NCBI GenBank assembly: GCA_018449715.1
Contig: JAAVVA010000002.1
Coordinates: 1 to 64,000 of the forward strand
Reading direction: 5' to 3'
DNA length: 64,000 nucleotides
From: Acidobacteriaceae bacterium dw_441
Lineage (GTDB): Bacteria; Acidobacteriota; Terriglobia; Terriglobales; Acidobacteriaceae
Shown here: one piece after another, positions 26,345-34,490 of the stretch
Numbering within the stretch: position 1 is the first letter of the stretch
Layout of the letters: every line of letters begins with the position of its first letter
The notes under the pieces: model-generated
What the model saw: only the letters and a program-made list of their open reading frames with translations
Database searches by the model: none
Told to the model about the DNA's origin: nothing
Position numbers and translations under genes: made by a program

Positions 26345-26578
26345 GTGACTCGACGAGACGCCCAAAAATCGCACCTTCAACTCCTTCACTTTCATGTGTG
26401 TGTTCACTGCGGCAGCGCGTTCAGGAGGGAAAACTTTGAAGGAAGATCGCTTACATCAGGGATTTTTCACTGTTCTAAATGCGGCCTCGATGGCCCCTTG
26501 AATGTGCAGATTCGGGAGCCTATAGAACGTGAGTCGGACAGAGCGATTCCCGACTCATCGAAATGCTCACCCCGCTAG
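26345..26578 (+). CDS. Small zinc-ribbon protein, copy 4 of 4
   Basis: A 77-aa product from GTG 26345, after GAGGAAA. The core LLHFHVCVHCGSAFRRE is retained, but the second knuckle reads CSKCGLDGPLN, and ENFEGRS replaces EVFEGR, so it is the most divergent copy. An extra hydrophilic tail (SDRAIPDSSKC) follows. It is the first gene after the divergent LysR promoter and is followed 47 bases later by the MBL-fold gene. Function unknown. Confidence 0.7.
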   Translation: MTRRDAQKSHLQLLHFHVCVHCGSAFRRENFEGRSLTSGIFHCSKCGLDGPLNVQIREPIERESDRAIPDSSKCSPR

Positions 26579-26625
26579 AGGCGAATGCACGACTCTGGCG
26601 CGGTTGATAAGAAAGAAGGCTGGTA

Positions 26626-27510
26626 GTGGCAAGTACAGGAGTACCAAGGCAGCAGGCTTATGGCATCAATCGAAGGAAGATTGGCGATGTCATTGTCACC
26701 ATGATTAACGACGGCTTTGAGGATTTCTCTTTCGACATCCTTAGCGAAAACATTACAAAGGATGAAGCTAAAGCTCTGCTCAAAGCAGCCAATCTTTCGC
26801 CCATTCCTCGCATGAGCGTCAATGTCTACGTCATTCAGGACGGATTGCGGACCACTCTGATTGATGGTGGAGATGCGAACTGCCTTAGCTCTGGAGGCAG
26901 ATTGCAATATGCGCTTTCAGCCGCAAATATTGACCCGTCACAGGTCGATACCATTCTTCTGACTCATGCACATCCAGATCACGTCGGAGGTTTAACGGCA
27001 CACAATGCAACGCCACTTTTTCCCAATGCAGAGCTGGTTTTGCATGAAGAAGAACTGCGATTTTGGTCTAACGATAGAAATTTTGCGGATGCGCCGGAAC
27101 ATCTGCTTGCAACTCGCAGGTTAGCACTTAACACATTCAATGCTTATCGCCCTGTTATGCGGACAGCCTGTAGAGGGGAAGTGATTTCTGGCGTCACGAT
27201 CCAGCCACTTCCAGGGCATACACCAGGGCACAGCGGATACATGATCGAGTCAGGGAAAGAGCGCGTTCTTATTTGGGGCGACATCGCTCATTGGCCAGAT
27301 ATTCAGATTCCCAAGCCTGAAGTGACACTCACGTTTGATCTTGACCGCAGGCAAGCTGCCGAAACACGCAAACGACTCCTCGATATGGTGGCAAACGACC
27401 AAATTTTGATTGGAGGTATGCACATTAATTTTCCGGGGTTCATTCGCATCCATCGTGATGGATGCACTTTTGCCATTCACGAAGAGCGTTGGTCGCCGGA
27501 CCTCATGTGA
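26626..27510 (+). CDS. MBL-fold metallo-hydrolase
   Basis: A 294-aa metallo-beta-lactamase-fold protein. Metal ligands are His114, His116, Asp118 and His119 in HAHPDH, His198 in PLPGHTPGHSG and Asp219 in WGDIAHW. Members hydrolyse lactones, esters or thioesters with two zinc ions. There is no signal peptide, so it is cytosolic. GTG 26626 follows GAAGG. It sits between zinc-ribbon copy 4 and a convergent LysR gene, which suggests an inducible detoxification or quorum-quenching-like role, unproven. Confidence 0.88.
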   Translation: MASTGVPRQQAYGINRRKIGDVIVTMINDGFEDFSFDILSENITKDEAKALLKAANLSPIPRMSVNVYVIQDGLRTTLIDGGDANCLSSGGRLQYALSAANIDPSQVDTILLTHAHPDHVGGLTAHNATPLFPNAELVLHEEELRFWSNDRNFADAPEHLLATRRLALNTFNAYRPVMRTACRGEVISGVTIQPLPGHTPGHSGYMIESGKERVLIWGDIAHWPDIQIPKPEVTLTFDLDRRQAAETRKRLLDMVANDQILIGGMHINFPGFIRIHRDGCTFAIHEERWSPDLM

Positions 27511-27559
27511 CTCGTTTACCCAAACACCGCATCATCCATTGGAGGCAACTTGAAACCCG

Positions 27560-28495
27560 TTACCCGGTTAGAGGCAGTTGTCCCTGGATCGCAAACCTAA
27601 CACCATTGAGTTTTCGGCCTGCGGCTTTGACAAACTCAGTCACGAGACGAGATTTGCTATCCGCTCGCACTGCAAGACTGGTGACAAGGCGAAGACGATC
27701 ATCCGCTAGAGGGCGCATCGTAAGGCCGTCGCAGGCAATCCTCCATGCGGCTGTTCGCGGTAGAAACGCTAATCCGCTATGCTCACGAACCAACTCAGAG
27801 GCTTCTTCGGGACTCGTGAAATGGTAAATGTCCGAAGGATGTACACCCTTGTCTGAGGTGGCGGACTGGATCGAATCGTACAGGTGGGCATTTGCGTGTT
27901 GTCCGAGAAGTATCCAGTTCCGATTGTGTATCTGTTCCAGACGAACTTCCCGATGCGCTGCCAGTTCATCATCCACCGCCATAGCAATATAAAAAGGGTT
28001 GTTCGCAATGTTCAGCACGCTGAGTTTTGGCTTGTGGGGCACGCCCGTTATCAATGCGAGGTCGAGAGTTCCCGCAGCAACTTGCTGTGCCAGCTCGTTT
28101 GAAAAGTTGCTCCACAGCTTAACTTTCATGTCCGGGAAGAGCGGCAGATGGATGGACATGAGCGTTGAAATGAAAAAAGGATCGGTGTAAGAAGACTTGC
28201 CGATATTGAGGATTTCAGTCGGTCCATCGAGAACGGCACGAGCTGACAAGACCGCTCGTTCCGTGTGAGAGATGACCTCACGCGCCTCGGAGACAAACAC
28301 CCGCCCTGCGTGCGTGAGTTCAGCGGCCTGATGATTGTGTTCAAAGAGCCGGAAACCGATTGTTTGCTCCAGCTTAAAAATCTGCTTACTGAGCGTCGAT
28401 TGGCTCATGTTCAATCTGTCTGCTGCTCTTGAGAAATGTAACTCTTCGGCAAGCACAATCGCTGCTTGCAGCAAGCGGATCTCTGGCAAGACCAT
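27560..28495 (-). CDS. LysR-family transcriptional regulator (intact donor of the repeat)
   Basis: A 311-aa protein from the ATG at 28495, preceded by AGGAAGG. The HTH (FSRAADRLNMSQSTLSKQIF) and effector domain (LDLALITGVPHKP) are complete. Its last ~390 bases are repeated at 12065-12452. It converges with the MBL-fold gene and diverges from the excisionase-integrase pair. Its stop region (ACCCGGTTAG) recurs after zinc-ribbon copies 1 and 2. Inducer and targets are unknown. Confidence 0.9.
   Translation of the reverse strand: MVLPEIRLLQAAIVLAEELHFSRAADRLNMSQSTLSKQIFKLEQTIGFRLFEHNHQAAELTHAGRVFVSEAREVISHTERAVLSARAVLDGPTEILNIGKSSYTDPFFISTLMSIHLPLFPDMKVKLWSNFSNELAQQVAAGTLDLALITGVPHKPKLSVLNIANNPFYIAMAVDDELAAHREVRLEQIHNRNWILLGQHANAHLYDSIQSATSDKGVHPSDIYHFTSPEEASELVREHSGLAFLPRTAAWRIACDGLTMRPLADDRLRLVTSLAVRADSKSRLVTEFVKAAGRKLNGVRFAIQGQLPLTG
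27562..27949 (+). repeat. 388-bp direct repeat, right copy
   Basis: The 3' part of the intact LysR gene, duplicated at 12065-12452. Recombination between the two copies would delete or circularise the 15.5 kb between them. Confidence 0.9.
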
Positions 28496-28570
28496 GACCT
28501 TCCTCCGAGATGGGGATTCTGGGAAGGAAAACAAGCACTTCAATACCAGCACGATCAACGTCTGAATGGA

Positions 28571-28593
28571 GGTAATTGTAACTCTGAATTACC
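28571..28593. promoter_or_regulatory. Inverted repeat GGTAATT / AATTACC
   Basis: A perfect 7-bp dyad with a 9-base centre, 76 bp upstream of the LysR start. It could be the LysR operator or serve the divergent integrase module. Confidence 0.45.
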
Positions 28594-28628
28594 CCATTCG
28601 CACCGTTTATGGACTGCTGCAAATGCTA

Positions 28629-28673
28629 CGTCATTCCTAAATGGAATGACGCTCGCTCGAAATTTCATTGGAC
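28629..28673 (+). repeat. 45-bp hairpin-bearing repeat, copy B
   Basis: Same CGTCATTCC/GGAATGACG stem and TCATTGGAC tail as copy A (38 of 45 identical), here about 95 bp before the excisionase-like gene. The two copies lie in the same orientation relative to the following gene. Confidence 0.7.
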
Positions 28674-28768
28674 TAGTCGGTTCACCCCAATCAAGATTTT
28701 GCCAGCATCGCTCATGCCGGATAGATGGTTCATGGCCTGCGATGACCGCGATTAGCTACGGAGGAGAT

Positions 28769-29104
28769 ATGCCACCATCAGGATCAATGCGAATCATCGG
28801 TTCCGAAGACGGGGAGAACTCTCGCCCTTCCCTTGCCAATGGAATCGATACATCCCGGCGTAAGCCACCTCAGCGGGCAATGGTTCCATCCCCCTTTACA
28901 AACGATCCACTGCTTACTGCCGATGAGGTGGCGGATCGCCTGCATGTGAGTAAGGACTGGGTATGGGATCACTCCTCGCGTAAAACTCCACACTTACCTG
29001 TAATCCGCATGGGAGATGGCACGCTCCGCTACCGGGCAAGCAGGATCGAAGACTTCATCAATGAGCGGGAACGAATCTCTGCTATGCGTGCGGGACGAAG
29101 GTAA
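28769..29104 (+). CDS. Excisionase-like helix-turn-helix (HTH_17) protein
   Basis: A 111-aa protein from the ATG at 28769, after GGAGG. The C-terminal half is an HTH_17/MerR-like domain: LLTADEVADRLHVSKDWVWDH, then LRYRASRIEDFI. The first ~45 residues are disordered. Proteins of this class direct recombination towards excision or regulate integrase. It lies 44 bp before the integrase gene on the same strand, the usual xis-int arrangement, and after hairpin repeat B. Confidence 0.78.
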   Translation: MPPSGSMRIIGSEDGENSRPSLANGIDTSRRKPPQRAMVPSPFTNDPLLTADEVADRLHVSKDWVWDHSSRKTPHLPVIRMGDGTLRYRASRIEDFINERERISAMRAGRR

Positions 29105-29148
29105 AATAAAGGTGCCCGCTGTTTTCCGCCACAGAAACCGAGAAATCA

Positions 29149-30345
29149 ATGGGTAGATCGCACCAGTCTGGGTGGATCATGCTGCGCGGGAAGCGGTGGT
29201 ACGGCTACTACCGCAAGCAGGTGATTGATCCTGAAACCGAAACCGTCCGAGTCAGCAAGATTCCTGTTCGACTCGGCCTCAAATCGCAGATGACGAAGGC
29301 GGCAGCGCGTGATGCGCTGCACAAAGAGATCGCCAAGCAGACGGGCCAGATCACCGATGGCAGGATACTGAAGGACGGAACTGTCACCTTTGAGTGGTTC
29401 GTTCGCAACCGCTACTTTCCGCTACGAGAGGGAGACTGGCGAACTGAAACGGCGAAGGAGAAGAAGGCGCAAATCGAGATCGACCTGATCGCCAAGTTCG
29501 GATCAGAGCGTATCGAGTCACTGGAGAAGTTTGCGCTGCAAACGCACCTGAACGATCTAGCCCTGCGTTATTCGCAGGATCGAGTGAAACAGGCGCGCTC
29601 CTATCTCAAGTCCATCTTCGACGAAGCCATTGAGCAGGAGTTCCTGGTCAAAGACCCGAGCCGAAAGGTGAAGATTCCCAAGAATCTTCGTCCCAAGGAC
29701 AAACGGATTCTTAGCTGGGAGGAACTGCGAGCCGTGCTGGAGAAAGCCCCACGGCGAGATCGGCTCGTACTGATGCTGGATATGACCGACGCCCTTCGTC
29801 CGAGCGAGTTGTTTGCTTTGCGCTGGAGTTCCTTCGACGACGTGAATACGTTGTCGATCACCGAAACCGTCTACCGGAGGCAGATCAGACCCTTCGGGAA
29901 GACTCCAGGAAGCATGACCAAGGTTCACCTGCCCGATGGACTGGCAGAGGAACTCAGGCAATGGAAACTGGAGTGCAAGAAAGCATCGTGCAAGACCACT
30001 TCGTGCCAGAAACCGGCACACAAGATGTCTTCTCCCGATGACTTCATCTTCCCGAACGCCGATGGTGGATTCATGGACACGGCGAACTACCGCACCCGCG
30101 TCCTCCAACCGATTGCGGACGATTTGGAGATTCCCAAGCTGAACTTCCAGGTGATCCGGCGGACCATCGCCACACGAGCACAGAAGCTGGGGTCGGTGAA
30201 GGATATTCAGTCACACCTGCGGCACTCGCGGGCAGATACCACGGCCAACGAGTACATGCAGGAGCTGCCGGAAAGCGTGCAGCAAATGGTAGGAACGGTC
30301 TACGCGAAGCTCACCGAAGCAACGACGCCGCAGCAGATTATGTAG
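29149..30345 (+). CDS. Tyrosine-type site-specific integrase
   Basis: A 398-aa protein with an N-terminal arm-binding region, a core-binding SAM-like domain (about 85-180) and a catalytic domain. The first catalytic Arg is in DALRPSELFALRW. The second box reads QVIRRTIATRA (Arg kept, preceding His replaced by Gln). LRHSR supplies His, and ANEYMQ the tyrosine nucleophile. It would integrate the island at a tRNA 3' end; a tRNA-Val 3' fragment lies 105 bp downstream. The gene appears intact. A His-to-Gln change in the HxxR box is tolerated in many integrases. Confidence 0.9.
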   Translation: MGRSHQSGWIMLRGKRWYGYYRKQVIDPETETVRVSKIPVRLGLKSQMTKAAARDALHKEIAKQTGQITDGRILKDGTVTFEWFVRNRYFPLREGDWRTETAKEKKAQIEIDLIAKFGSERIESLEKFALQTHLNDLALRYSQDRVKQARSYLKSIFDEAIEQEFLVKDPSRKVKIPKNLRPKDKRILSWEELRAVLEKAPRRDRLVLMLDMTDALRPSELFALRWSSFDDVNTLSITETVYRRQIRPFGKTPGSMTKVHLPDGLAEELRQWKLECKKASCKTTSCQKPAHKMSSPDDFIFPNADGGFMDTANYRTRVLQPIADDLEIPKLNFQVIRRTIATRAQKLGSVKDIQSHLRHSRADTTANEYMQELPESVQQMVGTVYAKLTEATTPQQIM

Positions 30346-30449
30346 GTTTGCGGCGGGAAGAACCGGCAGAGTTGGAGGCAGTCGCCTTCGGTTTGCCACC
30401 AAATGCCCCCAAACGGGTTTGGAAGGTTCCTCTAAGTTGTTGATTTATA

Positions 30450-30494
30450 TGGTGGGCACAGCAGGATTCGAACCTACGACTTCCACCGTGTGAA
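30450..30494 (-). tRNA. tRNA-Val(CAC) 3' half, likely att core (not a complete gene)
   Basis: The minus strand reads the anticodon loop TTCACAC (anticodon CAC), stem GGTGG, variable AAGTC, the T-arm GTAGG-TTCGAAT-CCTGC with a perfect stem, acceptor strand TGTGCCC, then A and CCA. The matching 5' half (D-arm, acceptor 5' strand) is not upstream. A 3' half ending in CCA beside an integrase gene is the usual attachment-site scar. It cannot make a functional tRNA. Confidence 0.78.
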
Positions 30495-30753
30495 AATTCG
30501 GGTCAACCATAACTGATTGAATCTACAAGGCCCTGATCGCCCCAGAAAGCCCTGTAAGTGCTCTTGAAACGACTTATTGTTCCCGAATTGTTCCCCAAAA
30601 TTGACTACCTGTTCCCTTATACACTTGTCGCGAGATAACCTGCTTATTTGCAATAATTTACGCAATTACCTGAAGATGGTTTGGATCGTTGGTTCGAATC
30701 TATCAGGGGAATAAAAATGGGAAGCTTGCATGCTGAACTCTGGTCAAAAATTC

Positions 30754-30789
30754 AATGGCGGCGGCTCGATCCCATCTCTGGCCGCCATT
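30754..30789. other. GC-rich hairpin AATGGCGGC / GCCGCCATT
   Basis: A perfect 9-bp stem with an 18-base loop, in non-coding sequence between the att fragment and the second integrase remnant. It lacks a U-run, so it is not a classical terminator. Confidence 0.5.
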
Positions 30790-30929
30790 AGCATTCACAC
30801 TCCTCGAATATTTCGAGTAGATTAAGTTATTGAATCTATTAAGCTTGTCGATGAAGCGCAGCGAACAACCAGGAAAGCCATCAATTTGCTGGTCCCATAC
30901 ATATAGGTGTACATCGCACGTCAGGCGGT

Positions 30930-31085
30930 GTGCGCCACCTTCTTATCCGGCTTCCCGGCACGCTGCACCGGCTTCTTCTCCACGGGGTCCAGATCAGCTT
31001 CGCCGTGTCGCCCGTGTTGCTGATATGGCCTTTCCGAGCTTGGCGTGCCGCTCGGTCATCTTGATGTTGGCATGACTGGAGAGCA
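30930..31085 (-). pseudogene. Second tyrosine integrase, C-terminal remnant
   Basis: Two minus-strand frames spell the end of a tyrosine recombinase: SSHANIKMTERHAKLG and then GHISNTGDTAKLIW. In active relatives the first reads T-x-RYAKL with the tyrosine nucleophile; here it is His. A frameshift lies between the two pieces and nothing else of the gene is recognisable. It is evidence of an older element at the same site. Confidence 0.55.
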
Positions 31086-31403
31086 AGCGGAGCTTTGATA
31101 CCTCCGGGAGCAGGGTGCGCTCGGCTGGCCGCTTGTAACCGAGTCCATAACGCAGAAAGGCCGACAGGGGCATCGCCTGAAATCCGCTTTGTGCTTCGCG
31201 CGCGTTGGGAAGATCCTCTGTACCATTTATGGCGTCTCAGGCATATGCACATCGGAGATTCTTCCATTCCAGCCGAGCAAGACATAGCGATCGCACGCGA
31301 CTCGCGGAGAGGCTCTCCCACCAGCGACTCAGAAAGTCATGTAGCTTCTCACATGACCATTTCCCGCACGGCTGATGCGAGATGCCTTCTCACTGAGGAC
31401 GAT
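31086..31403. other. No gene recognised
   Basis: About 320 bp between the integrase remnant and the 3' end of the first DUF1254 gene. Short ORFs exist on both strands, but none has a ribosome site or a recognisable product. Probably the boundary zone between the island and the chromosome. Confidence 0.4.
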
Positions 31404-32882
31404 TCAGCGGTTCGCAACGAACTGAATATCGTCCATGGTCCAACTCTTATCGAAGTACGCTTCGGTAGGACCATAGAATCGAACATAAGCAAACCAATGT
31501 TTCTCCGGAACGGTTTGCACCCAGTTTTTCTCATGACCTGTGGGCGCAGATGGAGCGAAATATAGATCGACCGATCCGTCTGAGTTTTTTTCAAGATCCT
31601 GCCGAGAGGACAGGTCGCCCTTCTTCTGCGGATTCTCTATCAGGCAACGTGTCTTGGCGTCGTACACCGTCAATGACCAGAAGTTTTTCGCGGGTGGGTT
31701 GGCAGGCAGATGAAGTTTGTAAGTCTTAGCTCCATCGAACCAGTTCCCGTCTTTGTCGCTATATTCGCTCAAATATGCTTGGCCAAGACCTGGCGTTTTC
31801 GAGACCATCGCTTTAGAAAAGGTGACAGCTTCATAAAACCAGGCTGTCCGCTGATTGAATTGATAGATATCTCCTAGCCGCTGAGATGGATCATCCATCG
31901 TCGCAACGTATTCCCAGCGTTTGTCAGGCCAATGCAGGATGTTGGGGAAACGCTTGGCGAAGCTATTTGCTTCAGCCATGGATTCGCCAAGTTTTGCAGC
32001 GGCCTCCAGAATTTGCCGCTGGCGTGGGTTCGGTTGAAAGGGCTTACCCTTACTAATGCCAAGAGTATCCAGGAACGCGACGAAGAAGCGATCACGCTCT
32101 TCCACGGGCTCTTCCTGATAGATCGCATGCAGCCTCTCCCAGTAAGCCATGCCATCAGGCTGACCGCCATACCATTTCTTCCCGCCCGGCGTAACGACAT
32201 GGGTGGCCGGAGGAGTCGCGCGCTGTGAGTAGGGATAAGCCTTGACCTGCCGAATCAACGCCATGGATTTTTGCTCGTCCGGATCCAAGGTGCGGAAGCC
32301 GATGAAGACGTTCATCGTCGTTGCCTGAATCAGGTGATAACCCTGCGTCGCTGGCGTCGTTTGCCCAGGAGGCACAATCAGAAATTTGCCTCCTTTTCCC
32401 TGATCAGGACCCATCTCGCCCATGACACCTATTTCACGCTGCCAGAAATCGCCTAGACCTCCTGCAATGTGGCCAGGAGGCATCTCCAGCACCATCGGGC
32501 CGGTCTTAGAGAGATCAATAAAGGCGATGATGTACGGTGTGGTAGCGTTCGCCGTGAGAATCCCAAGCTTGTCCTCGTAGGACTGATACAGAACCAAATC
32601 GCCACTATGGGCACCAAACACAGATTCATGTTCGTATTGCCACTGCGCGAAAGAGACCAGGGGTAACGCCCAGAGATAAGCCTGAGTCGCCTGCTGGAGA
32701 TCCATCTCGTCGTAGAGTTTCGGAACTGAGTCTTTGGCAGGAAGATCGCCGTTCATGGCAAATGAAGTCGCCGTGAAGCCCACGTTATCGCCGGACTGCG
32801 CCGGTGTCTGCGTCGGTTGAGAAGGTGGTGTGCAGGCGGTGAGGCCGAGCGTTGCCATCAGGACGAAGCTGGTCTTCTTCAT
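31404..32882 (-). CDS. DUF1254/DUF1214 lipoprotein, paralogue 1
   Basis: A 492-aa protein from the ATG at 32882 (AGGAG 7 bases upstream). The leader MKKTSFVLMATLGLTAC ends in a lipobox, so it is exported and lipid-anchored. Then come the DUF1254 domain (about 60-190, MPPGHIAGGLGDFWQREIG, DQGKGGKFL) and the DUF1214 domain (about 370-480, LPANPPAKNFWSLTVYD, NSDGSVDLYFAPSAP). The biochemical function is unknown. It is the last of a five-gene minus-strand run with two paralogues and a glycosidase. Paralogue 2 starts 43 bases upstream of it. Confidence 0.9.
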   Translation of the reverse strand: MKKTSFVLMATLGLTACTPPSQPTQTPAQSGDNVGFTATSFAMNGDLPAKDSVPKLYDEMDLQQATQAYLWALPLVSFAQWQYEHESVFGAHSGDLVLYQSYEDKLGILTANATTPYIIAFIDLSKTGPMVLEMPPGHIAGGLGDFWQREIGVMGEMGPDQGKGGKFLIVPPGQTTPATQGYHLIQATTMNVFIGFRTLDPDEQKSMALIRQVKAYPYSQRATPPATHVVTPGGKKWYGGQPDGMAYWERLHAIYQEEPVEERDRFFVAFLDTLGISKGKPFQPNPRQRQILEAAAKLGESMAEANSFAKRFPNILHWPDKRWEYVATMDDPSQRLGDIYQFNQRTAWFYEAVTFSKAMVSKTPGLGQAYLSEYSDKDGNWFDGAKTYKLHLPANPPAKNFWSLTVYDAKTRCLIENPQKKGDLSSRQDLEKNSDGSVDLYFAPSAPTGHEKNWVQTVPEKHWFAYVRFYGPTEAYFDKSWTMDDIQFVANR

Positions 32883-32924
32883 TCTCAATCTCCTACTTAA
32901 CATTGGTACTAGGCTGGATGATTA

Positions 32925-34445
32925 TTATTGACTTACGATGTCTTCCGGCGTCCAACTGCGATCGAACCAAGCTTGGAGAGGCCCATAGAGACGAAAGAGT
33001 GCGAACCACCCTTTGCCGGGCACAGTGCGAATCCAGTTACTTTCTTTCCCCGCTGGCGCATCGGGACCGAAGTAAATGTCAATCGAGCCATCGGCGTTCT
33101 TCTGAATCGCCTTGTCGTAAGAGTTTTTACTCGCTACTGCCTGACCATTGGCAAGAATCGCTCGTGTCCAGTTGTCGTAGGCAACGACGGACCAGAAGTC
33201 TTTTGCTGGAGGATTCGCCGGAATGTGAAAGCGATAGTTCTTCTCTCCAAGAAGCCATTGGCCCGTTCTGTCATAGTATGTCCACGCATACTGCGATCCC
33301 GTACCTGGCTTGGGCGCACTCATGGCTTTGGCGGCGCCAGTAGCAAACCATGTCATGTAGATCATGGGATCGATGAGCGTACGAGTCCCGTCATTGAATG
33401 TGGGATAACCTTCTAACCCAGCCATCCATTGCGAACCCTTTCGCACACGCTCGGGATTTCGCGGCGCATAGCTGATAGCTTGGGCCAGATAGCTGCCCGT
33501 TTTTCCGGCCTCCACTAGAATCGCCTTCATGCGCTCGTCCGGCGCGAAGGGCTTCCCCTTCTCAATCCCGATCGTCTTCATCATGCCTGCGACCTCTGCA
33601 TCCACGACATGATCGTCTTCACGGTTCACCAAATCAGCGAGCATCTCGAAGTAACGAATATCGTTCGGCGACGTTGTGTCGAATGGCTTGCCGGTTGCTT
33701 CTACAAAAGACATCGCCGGTGGATTGTCTTTCTTGGAAAGTGGGTAGATGCGAGTTTTCTTCAGAAGGGCATCCGCTTGCGAGGCATCTCCGGAAGGCGT
33801 AAGGAAGGCGCGCGCCAGGAACCACCCACCATACGTCTGCATATGCACGACGTAATAACCCGAATCAGGAAGCGTTCCGTTATATCCGGGAGGAACAAAG
33901 AGGTATTTGCCTCCGCGACCTTGATCGGGACCGCCCGGCCCTATGTCCTCCACCGGTCTCATCCACATATCGTTGACGAGGCCAAGAACGCCGGGTGGCG
34001 CGTCAAGAACCGTAGGCCCGTCTTTATCGAGCGAGAGGAAGTTCATCCCATACAGCGTCTCTGAGTTGGGCGTCAGCATGAGACTTGTGGCAGTGGCTCG
34101 GAAGATCGCAATTTTGTTCGAGGCATCTACACCTAAGTCTCGGGCCAAGCCGAGGCGGAGGTTATACATGCTTAACGCAGGGGTGTTTCGGAGAAACACT
34201 TGCGTCGCCCGTTGAAAGTCAAGTTCATCGTAAAGCCGTTGCGTTGTCGCAGTGGTCGGATAACCATCCTCAAATGCCAGGTGACCAAGAAAGCGCGATT
34301 GCACCGCGGTAGGGGGCGGCGCGGGGGCAGTAACCGTCGGAACCGAAGTAGGGCCGCCCAGTACCTGTGCGCGGATAGTTGAAGTTAGTCCAAATCCACC
34401 AAGCAGGAGTACAAAACGGATCAACTTAGTGCACGAAAATGTCAT
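32925..34445 (-). CDS. DUF1254/DUF1214 secreted protein, paralogue 2
   Basis: A 506-aa protein with a signal peptide (KLIRFVLLLGGFGLTSTIRAQ, no lipobox) and a Pro/Ala/Thr linker. DUF1254 follows (TPNSETLYGMNFLSLDKDGP, GPDQGRGGKYLFVPPG), then DUF1214 (IPANPPAKDFWSVVAYD, ADGSIDIYFGPDAP). GGAGG precedes the ATG at 34445. Unlike paralogue 1 it should be a free periplasmic or secreted protein. It lies between the glycosidase gene and paralogue 1 in the same direction. Function unknown. Confidence 0.9.
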   Translation of the reverse strand: MTFSCTKLIRFVLLLGGFGLTSTIRAQVLGGPTSVPTVTAPAPPPTAVQSRFLGHLAFEDGYPTTATTQRLYDELDFQRATQVFLRNTPALSMYNLRLGLARDLGVDASNKIAIFRATATSLMLTPNSETLYGMNFLSLDKDGPTVLDAPPGVLGLVNDMWMRPVEDIGPGGPDQGRGGKYLFVPPGYNGTLPDSGYYVVHMQTYGGWFLARAFLTPSGDASQADALLKKTRIYPLSKKDNPPAMSFVEATGKPFDTTSPNDIRYFEMLADLVNREDDHVVDAEVAGMMKTIGIEKGKPFAPDERMKAILVEAGKTGSYLAQAISYAPRNPERVRKGSQWMAGLEGYPTFNDGTRTLIDPMIYMTWFATGAAKAMSAPKPGTGSQYAWTYYDRTGQWLLGEKNYRFHIPANPPAKDFWSVVAYDNWTRAILANGQAVASKNSYDKAIQKNADGSIDIYFGPDAPAGKESNWIRTVPGKGWFALFRLYGPLQAWFDRSWTPEDIVSQ

Positions 34446-34490
34446 GGTTCCTCCCTTTCCATTGCAGGCTCACACATTGGCGGACTCTAA

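Noticed and set aside
30474..30665. Small minus-strand ORF across the tRNA fragment
   Set aside because: It runs into the T-arm region and has no ribosome site. It may include the tail of an old integrase, but nothing specific can be recognised.
30685..30712. Plus-strand GTTGGTTCGAATC, like a tRNA T-arm, as a second att fragment
   Set aside because: The T-stem does not pair with the following CTATC and no acceptor strand or CCA follows, so it is probably chance.
30881..31321. 146-aa minus-strand ORF as a gene
   Set aside because: Part of its frame holds the integrase tail remnant, while its other parts read in wrong frames. It has no start signal or family match.
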